DNA of 14,030 nucleotides, taken from positions 1-14,030 of the forward strand of contig URVD01000023.1 of the NCBI GenBank assembly GCA_900551195.1. Direction: 5' to 3'. The position numbers were made by a program, and so were the translations under genes. Of this stretch, positions 5,320 through 12,617 are shown in pieces; positions within the stretch are counted from its first letter, which is position 1; every line of letters starts with the position of its first letter. Source of the DNA: an uncultured Collinsella sp. Lineage in GTDB: Bacteria; Actinomycetota; Coriobacteriia; Coriobacteriales; Coriobacteriaceae. The notes below the pieces were generated by a model. That model worked only from the letters and a program-made list of their open reading frames with translations. It searched no databases and was not told where the DNA came from.

Positions 5320-5398
5320 TATGTTGATATGACCTAGTAGGTGGCTATCTGGTTACTACCAGTTGGCCCCTTGGTAACGGGTGGCCCCATTGTGCGGA

Positions 5399-5411
5399 AT
5401 GTACCGAACAT
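5399..5411. promoter_or_regulatory. putative GntR operator C, ahead of the GH31 gene
   Basis: ATGT-ACCGA-ACAT is a dyad with perfect 4-bp arms. Bases 5400-5411 are identical to 1068-1079 upstream of the PTS operon and the half-sites equal those of operator A beside gntR. It ends 75 nt before the GTG start of the GH31 gene. Confidence 0.5.
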
Positions 5412-5474
5412 CCCCGTTTGATACGTTTTCCCATGCTGCCGGGGGGCGTCCTCGGCACCTCAGCATCTCGGAAG

Positions 5475-5482
5475 AAAGGAGA
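5475..5482 (+). promoter_or_regulatory. ribosome binding site that sets the GTG start of the GH31 gene
   Basis: AAAGGAGA with its AGGAG core at 5477-5481 lies 5 nt before GTG 5487. Starting there gives a normal signal peptide at the N-terminus; in-frame ATGs at 5418 and 5433 lack such a site and would bury the signal peptide. Confidence 0.8.
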
Positions 5483-5486
5483 CCAG

Positions 5487-8400
5487 GTGCGCAGGAATTC
5501 CATTTTTACGAAACGGTGGGTGAAGGGAAGCGCGGTCCTCGTTGCCACTGCAGCGACGCTCGTGTTTGCCAATCCCCAACAGGCGATTGCCACGCCACTC
5601 AAGGGCGTCGACTCAGCGACCGTGTCACAGTCTGCCTCGAATGTCGTCGACATCGATTTCGCTGACGGCATCAAGGGCCGTATTACGTTCCTCGAGGACG
5701 GTATTTTCCGTTATAACGTCGACCCCAAGGGTGAGTTTTCCGATTACGCCACACCGCGCAGTAAGTCCCACACGGCTAAAATCCAGGCTCAGCCCGATAC
5801 CTCGGACACCTACAGCAAGCCGAGTGCGACGGTTGCCGACAAGGGCGACACTATCGAGATCACCGGCGGAAAGGCGACCGTGATCCTGGACAAGGCGACC
5901 GGCAAGATGAGTATCAAGTCAGGCGACCGTGTCGTGGTTTCCGAGTCCGCGTCCCTCGACCTTGATAAGAAGGGTACCGTCCAGACGCTCGCCAAGGAGA
6001 AGTCCGAGAACTTCTTTGGCGGCGGCACCCAGAACGGACGCTTCCTGCACACCAACCAGACCATCGCCATCTCCAACACGAACAACTGGACCGATGGCGG
6101 CGTTGCCTCGCCCAACCCGTTTTATTGGACGAGTGACGGCTACGGCGTACTCCGAAACACGTTTGCAGAGGGTTCCTACGACTTCGGTTCCACGGACTCA
6201 TCGACGGTCACGACTTTGCACAGCGAGAATGAGTTTGATGCCTACTACTTCGTGGCGACCAACGAGGGCGCTTCGAACGTGGCAACCGAGATGCTGCAGG
6301 ACTACTACAAGGTGACCGGTAACCCGGTACTGCTGCCCGAGTACGGGTTCTACCTCGGTCATCTTAATGCCTATAACCGTGATGGCTGGTCAACGACCTC
6401 GGGTCAAAAGAAGTGGGAGACCAAGGGCAGCAAGTCCTCGAGCGAGAAGGGCGACGTTAAGTACGAGTCTGGCATGTCGACGGGCTACAAGCTCGACGGC
6501 ACACTTGCGGCCGAGACGCTCAACGGTGAGGGCCCTACGGTTGATACCGAGAACATGAAAGCGACCGATTTCGACCGCCAGTTCTCTGCTCGTCAGGTTA
6601 TCGATGACTACGAGGACAACGACATGCCGCTCGGCTGGTTCCTGCCGAACGACGGTTACGGCGCCGGCTATGGCCAGAACGGTTACTACAAGACCGGCGG
6701 CGTCAACTCCGACGGAGCGAGCTCGGCCGACCGTCTTAACGCTGTGCGTGCCAATGTCGACAACCTTAAGAAGTTCACCGAGTATGCCAACTCCAAGGGT
6801 GTGAGCACGGGCTTGTGGACCCAGTCCAACCTTGAGCCCGACAGCAACCCTGAGACCCCGTGGCATCTGCTTCGCGACTTCGACGCCGAGGTCAAGACGG
6901 GAGGCATCACTACCCTTAAGACCGACGTTGCCTGGGTTGGATCTGGCTACTCCTTTGGTCTTAATGGCATCAAGACAGCTTATGACACGGTGACGACCGG
7001 CGCTAACAAGCGCCCCAACATCATCACGCTCGATGGTTGGGCCGGCACGCAGCGCTTTGGTGGCATTTGGACCGGCGACCAGTATGGCGGTAACTGGGAG
7101 TACATTCGCTTCCATATCCCCACGTATATCGGTCAGAGTCTTTCGGGCAACCCCAACATCGGCTCCGACATGGATGGCATCTTTGGCGGCGACCCCATCA
7201 TCTCTGCGCGTGACTACCAGTGGAAGACGTTCACGCCCTCTATGCTTGACATGGACGGTTGGGGCACCTACCGTAAATCGCCCATGACGCACGGCGATCC
7301 CTACACAGGCATCTCGCGCTTCTACCTCAAGCTCAAGGCGCAGCTCATGCCCTATATCTACACGAGCGCGGCCTCGGCGGCCAACATCGACACGGGTAAC
7401 GGCGATGCCGGCCTGCCCATGATCCGCGCCATGCTGCTTTCCGACAACTCCGAGTACGCCGCAAGCACTTCGACGCAGTACCAGTATATGTTCGGTGAGA
7501 ACTTCCTAGTGGCACCGGTGTATCAGGATACCCAGGCAGACGAGAACGGCAACGACATTCGCAATGGGATTTACCTCCCCAACTACGGCACCGACGAGAA
7601 TCCCACCATCTGGATCGATTACTTCTCGGGTAAGCAGTATCGCGGCGGCCAGGTTCTCAACAACTACGAGGCTCCGCTTTGGAAGCTGCCGCTGTTTGTG
7701 AAGGCCAACGCTATCGTGCCGATGTACGCCGAGAACAACAACCCCGAGGCCGTGAGCGACACCAACACCAAGGGTACCGACCGCAGCCAGCGTATCGTCG
7801 AGTTCTTCGCCACCGAGGGCGACGGCACCTTTACGCAGTACGAGGACGACGGCTCCTCCATCGAGAACAACACGACTGAGGACGATTCCTACGGCACGAT
7901 CGACAATATCTCCTACGGTGAGCATGTGAGCACCGTCTACAGCTCCAAGGCCGCAGGCGGCACCGCGACCTTTACCGCCGAGGCCTCGCAGGGCGGCTAC
8001 AACGGCTACGACTCCAACCGCACCACGACCTTCGTGGCCAATGTGTCCGCCAAGCCCACGAGCGTTGTCGCCAAGAACGGCGGATCCGCACTCAACGTGG
8101 TTGAGGTCGACTCGCAGGAGACCTTTGACGCCGCGACCCCCGAGGCCGGCCAGGCGGTCTACTTCTACAGCGAGACCCCCAACCTCAACCACTACGGCAG
8201 CGATGCGGACGGCACCGAGGCCGAGCAGGGCGAGAGCTTCAACAACACCAAGATCACCACGAACCCCAAGGTCTACGTCAAGTTCGCGAAGACCGATGTT
8301 GCTGCAGCGGCGCAGACGCTTGAGCTGGGCGGTTTCGTGAACGCCGACGCCACGCTCACAGCCGATCGCCTCAACGAGAACCTCTCCGCACCCACGAACC

Positions 8401-11400
8401 TTGCTGCCCCCGAGGACGCCACGACCCCAACGAGCATCAAGCTCACCTGGGGAAAGGTCGATGGTGCTACCTCCTACGACCTTAAGGTCGACGGCACTGT
8501 GTTTGCCGTGGGTGATGCGGCCGAGTTCACGCACACCGACCTCGCCTACAATAGCAAGCACACCTACCAGATTCGTTCGCGCAACGCCGAAGGTTACTCC
8601 GCCTGGAGCGATGTGCTCGAGGCGAACTCCGCACTCGATCCGTGGCGGAACGTCCCCGACGCCGAGGAAATCACCTGGGAGGGCTCACTTTACGGCAGCC
8701 ATAAGGCCGAGCTCGCCTTCGACCATGAGTTCCAGTCGGGCGACGGCGGTTTCCACTCCGGTGGCAACGATCTGGGCAAGGCGCTTACCGTTGACTATGG
8801 ACGCGCTTACAAGCTCGATAAGCTCGAGTACTATCCGCGCGATGACGCCGGCAACGGCACCGTGACCAAGATGCGTGTTGAGACGAGTCTCGATGGCGTC
8901 CACTGGACGAGCCAGGAGGTCGATTGGGCACGTTCCGCTGATTGTAAGACGGTAGCGTTTGACGGCACCGTGGCCGCCCGTTACGTGCGCATGACACCGC
9001 TCGCCTCGGTCGGCAATTTCTTCTCCGCGTCCGAGATTGCCATCTACAAGACCGACGGCACGGATGGCTTCGCCGTGGGCTCCAACCTCAACAAGGCCAC
9101 GATCTCCGACGGAGACTACTCCAACATGAAGAACTATCTGGGCCTCGAGAATCGCGAGCCCGATACCCCGACGTTCGGTTCGCAGATCCGCGACCACTTC
9201 GCCGACCTCAACGATAACGGCGTTTACGACGTCTACGATTACTCGTTCACCATGGCGGGTCTTGACGGCGGCACTAAACAAAAGGGCAAGGTCGCAGGTT
9301 CGCTCGCGGTGATTCCGAGCAAGACCGAGGTCGAGGCCGGTGATGAGATCACCGTTGATGTCTATGCGGCCGACGCCAAGAACGTCAACGCCCTGGGCGC
9401 CCTCGTCAACTTCAAGAGCGACCAGTTCGAGTTTGTGTCCGAGAGCATCGCGCAGGACGGCTCGACTGCCGGCATGGAGAACCTGTCTCGCGAGAAGGTC
9501 CAGTTCGTGGACGGAACGCAGACTATCAATCTCGCCTTTGCCAACCGCGGCGATGGCAAGCTCTACAACGGTACTGGCGCGGTGGCGAGTTTCAAGCTCA
9601 AGGCCAAGACCGCCGGAAAGGTCGAACTGCCCTCGACATCTTGGCTTATCGGCCCGGCATGCGACGCACTTGAGTTTGCGAGCGACGGCACGGTGACGAT
9701 GCCGGACGTTCCTCAGCCAACGGTCGCCGAGTACGCCCAGGATGCCTTCAACATCACGATGACCAACGATGAGCTCACGACCGACGACGGGACCAACGTC
9801 GAGAAACTTATCCAGCAGAAGAGCTATAACGCGCTGTTCGATAATAACGAGGGCGACAACGGCTTTGAGTTCCTGTGGAACTGGAGTGGCAACTGGGACA
9901 GCGAGGGTAAGCTACCGAGTTACGTGAAGCTTCCCACCACGATGACATTCGCATTTAAGACGCCGTCGAAACTCGATAGCGTCGAGGTCGTTAACCGCAA
10001 CGGCGGCAACGGAACCGTACAGAAGATCAAGGCCGTCGTGACGTTCGAGGATGGCTCGATCCAAGAGTTCGCGGGCGGGGAGTACGATTCCTTCCTGGCT
10101 CGCTACGCCTTTGACCTCTCTGCCGAGAACAAGGGCAAGAAGGCGACCAAGGTCGAGGTCACGCCGCTTGAGGCATCGGGTGACCAGATGCTCACACTGC
10201 GTGAGGTCAACTTCAACTACACGCAGGGTGTCGAGGCCATCGAGGGTGTCGAGCTAGGCAAGAACCAGACCGAGTTCTTTGAAGGCGACATTACGCCCGT
10301 CGACGCCAAGGCTACGCCTGAGAGCGCTGGCTACCCCTATGTGACGGTCGAGAGCTCCGACCCCTCTGTGGTAAGCGTCTCCGCTGTTCAGGCTGGCGAT
10401 AGCGTGAGCTACTACCTGCGTGCCAACAAGGCCGGCAAGGCAAAGATCACGGTGGCGTCGGTACTCGACCCCTCCAAGACCGCATCCTATGAGGTCGAGG
10501 TCAAGGCTGGTGTCGATACCTCTGCGCTCGTGGCAGCGCTTTCCAAGGCCGCGGGCTACAGCGAGTCCGTCTACACCAAGGATTCCTATGCAGCTCTCAC
10601 CACTGCGGTCGAGGCGGCTCGGAAGCTCCTCGACAGCGGCCAGGGCAGCTATAGCAAGAAGGATGTCGCAGACGCCACTGCCAAGATCGAGAAGGCAATC
10701 GACGGCCTCAAGATGCGCCCTGTCGATGAGAAGATCCTCATCAACACGCCCGAGAACCGCAAGAACGTCAAGGTGGCCGACTTCTCGAGTGAGGCCGACT
10801 ACGAGGGCAGCAACGCCGTCAACGCTCTCGACGGCGACGAGCGGACGCTTTGGCACAGCGACTGGGCCCATGGGACCGGTATGCCCCAGTATCTGAGTGT
10901 CGACCTGGGCCGCGACTACGATCTCACCGACGTTACATTCCTGCCGCGCCAGGACGGCGGCACTAACGGCGATATCTTCGAGGCCGAGATACTGGTCTCC
11001 GACACTGCCGACGGTTATGAGATGGGCACCGCCGCGTCGATGGGTACGTTCGCCTTCGACAACGACGGCCGCGTGCTCACCGACCGTGGCGACTGGAAGC
11101 AGATGAGCTTTGGCGCCGCGCGCGGTCGCTACGTGACCGTCAAGGTGATTCACGCCGGCGGTGGCGACGTTGATGCCTACTGCAGCATGGCGGAGCTCAA
11201 GTTCTACGGTACGGCCGTCCCCGATCCGGTGGCGAAGGATGATCTCGCTACCGCGATCGAAAAGGTTGATGCCGAGGTTGCTGCCGGCGACCTCAAGGCC
11301 GGTGACTACACCGAGGCCTCCTGGACGGCGCTCGAGAACGCCCTGGCGAGCGCCCGCGCCATCTTGAGTGACGAGAACGCCACGCAGGACGAGGTCGACC

Positions 11401-11900
11401 AGGCGCTCAGGGCGCTCGAGAGCGCCCGCGGCGCGCTCGAGAAGACCCCGGTGGCCCCGGTCGAGAATCCGACTAAGAAGCAGCTCAAGGCTCTGGTCAA
11501 GCAGGCGAAGGAGACTGACACCAGGGGCAAGACGGCCGAGTCTGTCAAGGCCCTGACGGATGCCATTACCTACGCCGAGGACGTCTTGGGTGATGAGGAT
11601 GCTTCCGACACCCAGATCCAGGCGGCCTATGGCCAGCTCAAGCTGGCCATTGAGAGCCTCAAGGATGCCGATTCCGGCAACCAGGGCGGCTCGGGCAACC
11701 AGGGTTCCGGCAATGGCTCGAACGGCGGCAACCAGGCGGGCAAGCCCGCAGGCGACAAGGCCCAGGGCAGCAAGAAGAACGGTTCGGCGATTCCCAATAC
11801 CGGAGACCAGACGGCGGCGACCGTCGCGACCGTCGGTGGTCTTGGCGCCATCATCGCCGCGATCGGCGCTTTCTTCCATCGTCGCAGCAAGGCTAAGTAG
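5487..11900 (+). CDS. giant wall-anchored GH31 glycosidase, possible alpha-N-acetylgalactosaminidase
   Basis: Secreted 2137-residue enzyme. Residues 1-35 form a signal peptide (RR...KRWVKG, then a hydrophobic run, likely cut after A28 or A35). A GH31 N-terminal beta domain leads into the (beta/alpha)8 barrel from about residue 284 (PEYGFYLGH). The predicted nucleophile is Asp480 in LKTDVAW and the predicted acid/base Asp531 in WTGDQ. The GH31 C-terminal beta domains include LPLFVKANAIVPM (~732) and TQYEDDGSS (~780). Then follow FN3 (~968-1048), a CBM32-like domain (~1050-1188), a dockerin-like loop DLNDNGVYDVYD (1240-1251), a cohesin-like domain (~1270-1403), a second discoidin-like domain (~1411-1578), an Ig-like (BIg2) domain (~1583-1674), FIVAR (~1676-1742), a further CBM32 (~1749-1908), two FIVARs (~1915-1986, ~1996-2059), a Gly/Asn/Ser linker and the sorting signal IPNTG (2102-2106) with membrane helix and RRSKAK tail. 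The KTDVAW context and FN3/CBM32 tail resemble GH31 O-glycan alpha-GalNAcases; substrate is inference, family is firm. Confidence 0.92.
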   Translation: MRRNSIFTKRWVKGSAVLVATAATLVFANPQQAIATPLKGVDSATVSQSASNVVDIDFADGIKGRITFLEDGIFRYNVDPKGEFSDYATPRSKSHTAKIQAQPDTSDTYSKPSATVADKGDTIEITGGKATVILDKATGKMSIKSGDRVVVSESASLDLDKKGTVQTLAKEKSENFFGGGTQNGRFLHTNQTIAISNTNNWTDGGVASPNPFYWTSDGYGVLRNTFAEGSYDFGSTDSSTVTTLHSENEFDAYYFVATNEGASNVATEMLQDYYKVTGNPVLLPEYGFYLGHLNAYNRDGWSTTSGQKKWETKGSKSSSEKGDVKYESGMSTGYKLDGTLAAETLNGEGPTVDTENMKATDFDRQFSARQVIDDYEDNDMPLGWFLPNDGYGAGYGQNGYYKTGGVNSDGASSADRLNAVRANVDNLKKFTEYANSKGVSTGLWTQSNLEPDSNPETPWHLLRDFDAEVKTGGITTLKTDVAWVGSGYSFGLNGIKTAYDTVTTGANKRPNIITLDGWAGTQRFGGIWTGDQYGGNWEYIRFHIPTYIGQSLSGNPNIGSDMDGIFGGDPIISARDYQWKTFTPSMLDMDGWGTYRKSPMTHGDPYTGISRFYLKLKAQLMPYIYTSAASAANIDTGNGDAGLPMIRAMLLSDNSEYAASTSTQYQYMFGENFLVAPVYQDTQADENGNDIRNGIYLPNYGTDENPTIWIDYFSGKQYRGGQVLNNYEAPLWKLPLFVKANAIVPMYAENNNPEAVSDTNTKGTDRSQRIVEFFATEGDGTFTQYEDDGSSIENNTTEDDSYGTIDNISYGEHVSTVYSSKAAGGTATFTAEASQGGYNGYDSNRTTTFVANVSAKPTSVVAKNGGSALNVVEVDSQETFDAATPEAGQAVYFYSETPNLNHYGSDADGTEAEQGESFNNTKITTNPKVYVKFAKTDVAAAAQTLELGGFVNADATLTADRLNENLSAPTNLAAPEDATTPTSIKLTWGKVDGATSYDLKVDGTVFAVGDAAEFTHTDLAYNSKHTYQIRSRNAEGYSAWSDVLEANSALDPWRNVPDAEEITWEGSLYGSHKAELAFDHEFQSGDGGFHSGGNDLGKALTVDYGRAYKLDKLEYYPRDDAGNGTVTKMRVETSLDGVHWTSQEVDWARSADCKTVAFDGTVAARYVRMTPLASVGNFFSASEIAIYKTDGTDGFAVGSNLNKATISDGDYSNMKNYLGLENREPDTPTFGSQIRDHFADLNDNGVYDVYDYSFTMAGLDGGTKQKGKVAGSLAVIPSKTEVEAGDEITVDVYAADAKNVNALGALVNFKSDQFEFVSESIAQDGSTAGMENLSREKVQFVDGTQTINLAFANRGDGKLYNGTGAVASFKLKAKTAGKVELPSTSWLIGPACDALEFASDGTVTMPDVPQPTVAEYAQDAFNITMTNDELTTDDGTNVEKLIQQKSYNALFDNNEGDNGFEFLWNWSGNWDSEGKLPSYVKLPTTMTFAFKTPSKLDSVEVVNRNGGNGTVQKIKAVVTFEDGSIQEFAGGEYDSFLARYAFDLSAENKGKKATKVEVTPLEASGDQMLTLREVNFNYTQGVEAIEGVELGKNQTEFFEGDITPVDAKATPESAGYPYVTVESSDPSVVSVSAVQAGDSVSYYLRANKAGKAKITVASVLDPSKTASYEVEVKAGVDTSALVAALSKAAGYSESVYTKDSYAALTTAVEAARKLLDSGQGSYSKKDVADATAKIEKAIDGLKMRPVDEKILINTPENRKNVKVADFSSEADYEGSNAVNALDGDERTLWHSDWAHGTGMPQYLSVDLGRDYDLTDVTFLPRQDGGTNGDIFEAEILVSDTADGYEMGTAASMGTFAFDNDGRVLTDRGDWKQMSFGAARGRYVTVKVIHAGGGDVDAYCSMAELKFYGTAVPDPVAKDDLATAIEKVDAEVAAGDLKAGDYTEASWTALENALASARAILSDENATQDEVDQALRALESARGALEKTPVAPVENPTKKQLKALVKQAKETDTRGKTAESVKALTDAITYAEDVLGDEDASDTQIQAAYGQLKLAIESLKDADSGNQGGSGNQGSGNGSNGGNQAGKPAGDKAQGSKKNGSAIPNTGDQTAATVATVGGLGAIIAAIGAFFHRRSKAK

Positions 11901-11918
11901 CCCCAGCAACAGCTAAGC

Positions 11919-11962
11919 AAGCGTGCCCGCCGCCCCACCCAAGGACGGTGGGCACGCTTTTT
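11919..11962 (+). terminator. rho-independent terminator after the GH31 gene
   Basis: AAGCGTGCCC (11919-11928) and GGGCACGCTT (11950-11959) form a perfect 10-bp stem followed by TTTTT (11958-11962, partly shared with the stem). An alternative inner stem CCCACC / GGTGGG is possible within the loop. It lies 18 nt past the stop and separates the GH31 gene from purE. Confidence 0.85.
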
Positions 11963-12019
11963 GAATGTAGGCAGAAAGCTCCGACCCTTCGGCCCTAATC
12001 TCGCAAAGCGTTCCGTCTC

Positions 12020-12051
12020 CCGCCGAACACATCAGCATCGGCGGCTATACT
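12020..12051 (+). promoter_or_regulatory. possible purE promoter with inverted repeat
   Basis: TATACT at 12046-12051 is a good -10 match, 66 nt before the purE start. Immediately upstream, CCGCCGA (12020-12026) and TCGGCGG (12038-12044) are perfect inverted copies separated by 11 nt, covering the place where a -35 box would be. No good -35 was found. The dyad may be an operator or simply an RNA fold. Confidence 0.35.
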
Positions 12052-12117
12052 TGATTTATTTGCAGTTAAGGGTCGCGGATTGGCCGCGTCACCGCTCTCA
12101 ACAGGAGGTCTTTGTTT

Positions 12118-12582
12118 ATGGCAGATCAAAAGCCGGTTGTCGGGATCATCATGGGCTCCAAGTCCGATCTGGGCGTTATGGAAGGTTGCACCGCCGAGCT
12201 CGAGGCGCTGGGCGTGCCCTATGAGCTTGTCATTGCGAGCGCACACCGCACACCGGCGAAGGTCCACGAGTGGGCTTCGACTGCTGCCGATCGCGGTATC
12301 AAAGTGATTATCGCCGCCGCCGGCAAGGCCGCTCACCTGGGTGGTGTCGTGGCTGCCTTTACGCCGCTGCCGGTTATCGGCGTGCCTATGAAGACGAGTG
12401 ACCTGGGCGGTATGGATTCGCTGCTGTCGATGGTGCAGATGCCTTCGGGCGTGCCCGTGGCCTGCGTTGCCATCAACGGCGCCAAGAACGCCGCCATCTA
12501 TGCCACACAGATTCTGGGTGCTTGCGACCCCGAGTACCGCAAGGTTATCGAGAAGATGAAGCAGGAGATGGCTGACGCCTAA
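12118..12582 (+). CDS. purE: N5-carboxyaminoimidazole ribonucleotide mutase (PurE)
   Basis: Cytoplasmic enzyme of purine biosynthesis, 154 residues, converting N5-CAIR to CAIR. The family signatures are present in order: GIIMGSKSDL, the active-site ASAHRTP with its catalytic histidine, AAGKAAHLGGVVAAFTPLPVIGVP and GGMDSLLSMVQMPSGVPVACVAI. The AAHLGG form replaces the AAHLPG of E. coli PurE, a variant I associate with other Gram-positive lineages. Length is normal for class I PurE. AGGAGG (12103-12108) is 9 nt before the ATG at 12118; a TTG at 12112 is in frame but too close to that site. No purK or other pur gene follows in the window; the next gene is a sortase 35 nt downstream, so the pairing is not functional in an obvious way. 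Confidence 0.95.
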   Translation: MADQKPVVGIIMGSKSDLGVMEGCTAELEALGVPYELVIASAHRTPAKVHEWASTAADRGIKVIIAAAGKAAHLGGVVAAFTPLPVIGVPMKTSDLGGMDSLLSMVQMPSGVPVACVAINGAKNAAIYATQILGACDPEYRKVIEKMKQEMADA

Positions 12583-12617
12583 GCGTTCCGCCGTTTCACC
12601 GCAGTATAAGGAGAGCC

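Larger units (their letters stand above)
4977..5486. other. 510-bp gene-free region ahead of the GH31 gene
   Basis: No convincing gene is present on either strand; the open frames are short, have no ribosome binding site and show no recognisable protein features. The region holds a small hairpin (4996-5015), a strong 15-bp stem (5119-5164), repeated TTGGTAT-type motifs (5177-5237), a two-tier hairpin (5283-5319) and an operator-like dyad (5399-5411). Some of this could be a long 5' leader of the GH31 transcript. I could not place a promoter with confidence. Confidence 0.6.

Noticed and set aside
5066..5320. 84-codon minus-strand frame in the gene-free leader
   Set aside because: It runs through the 15-bp hairpin, has no ribosome binding site and no recognisable sequence; not enough to call a gene.
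5418..5486. Upstream ATG start for the GH31 protein
   Set aside because: It would add 23 residues before the signal peptide and lacks a ribosome binding site, whereas GTG 5487 has AAAGGAGA at proper spacing.
6390..8561. Two further long minus-strand frames (6390-7292 and 7506-8561) inside the GH31 gene
   Set aside because: Same reasoning: shadows of the catalytic-domain coding sequence in GC-rich DNA, without protein features.
10254..11909. 551-codon open frame on the minus strand inside the GH31 gene
   Set aside because: It is antisense to clear FIVAR, CBM32 and sorting-signal sequence, is Leu/Gly/Arg/Val-biased as expected of a high-GC shadow frame, and has no ribosome binding site or recognisable domain.
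12020..12030. CCGAAC before purE (also inside the dyads at 1072 and 5404) as a PurR box
   Set aside because: Only the six-base core matches the Bacillus-type PurBox, there is no second box, and a PurR of that type is not expected in this lineage.
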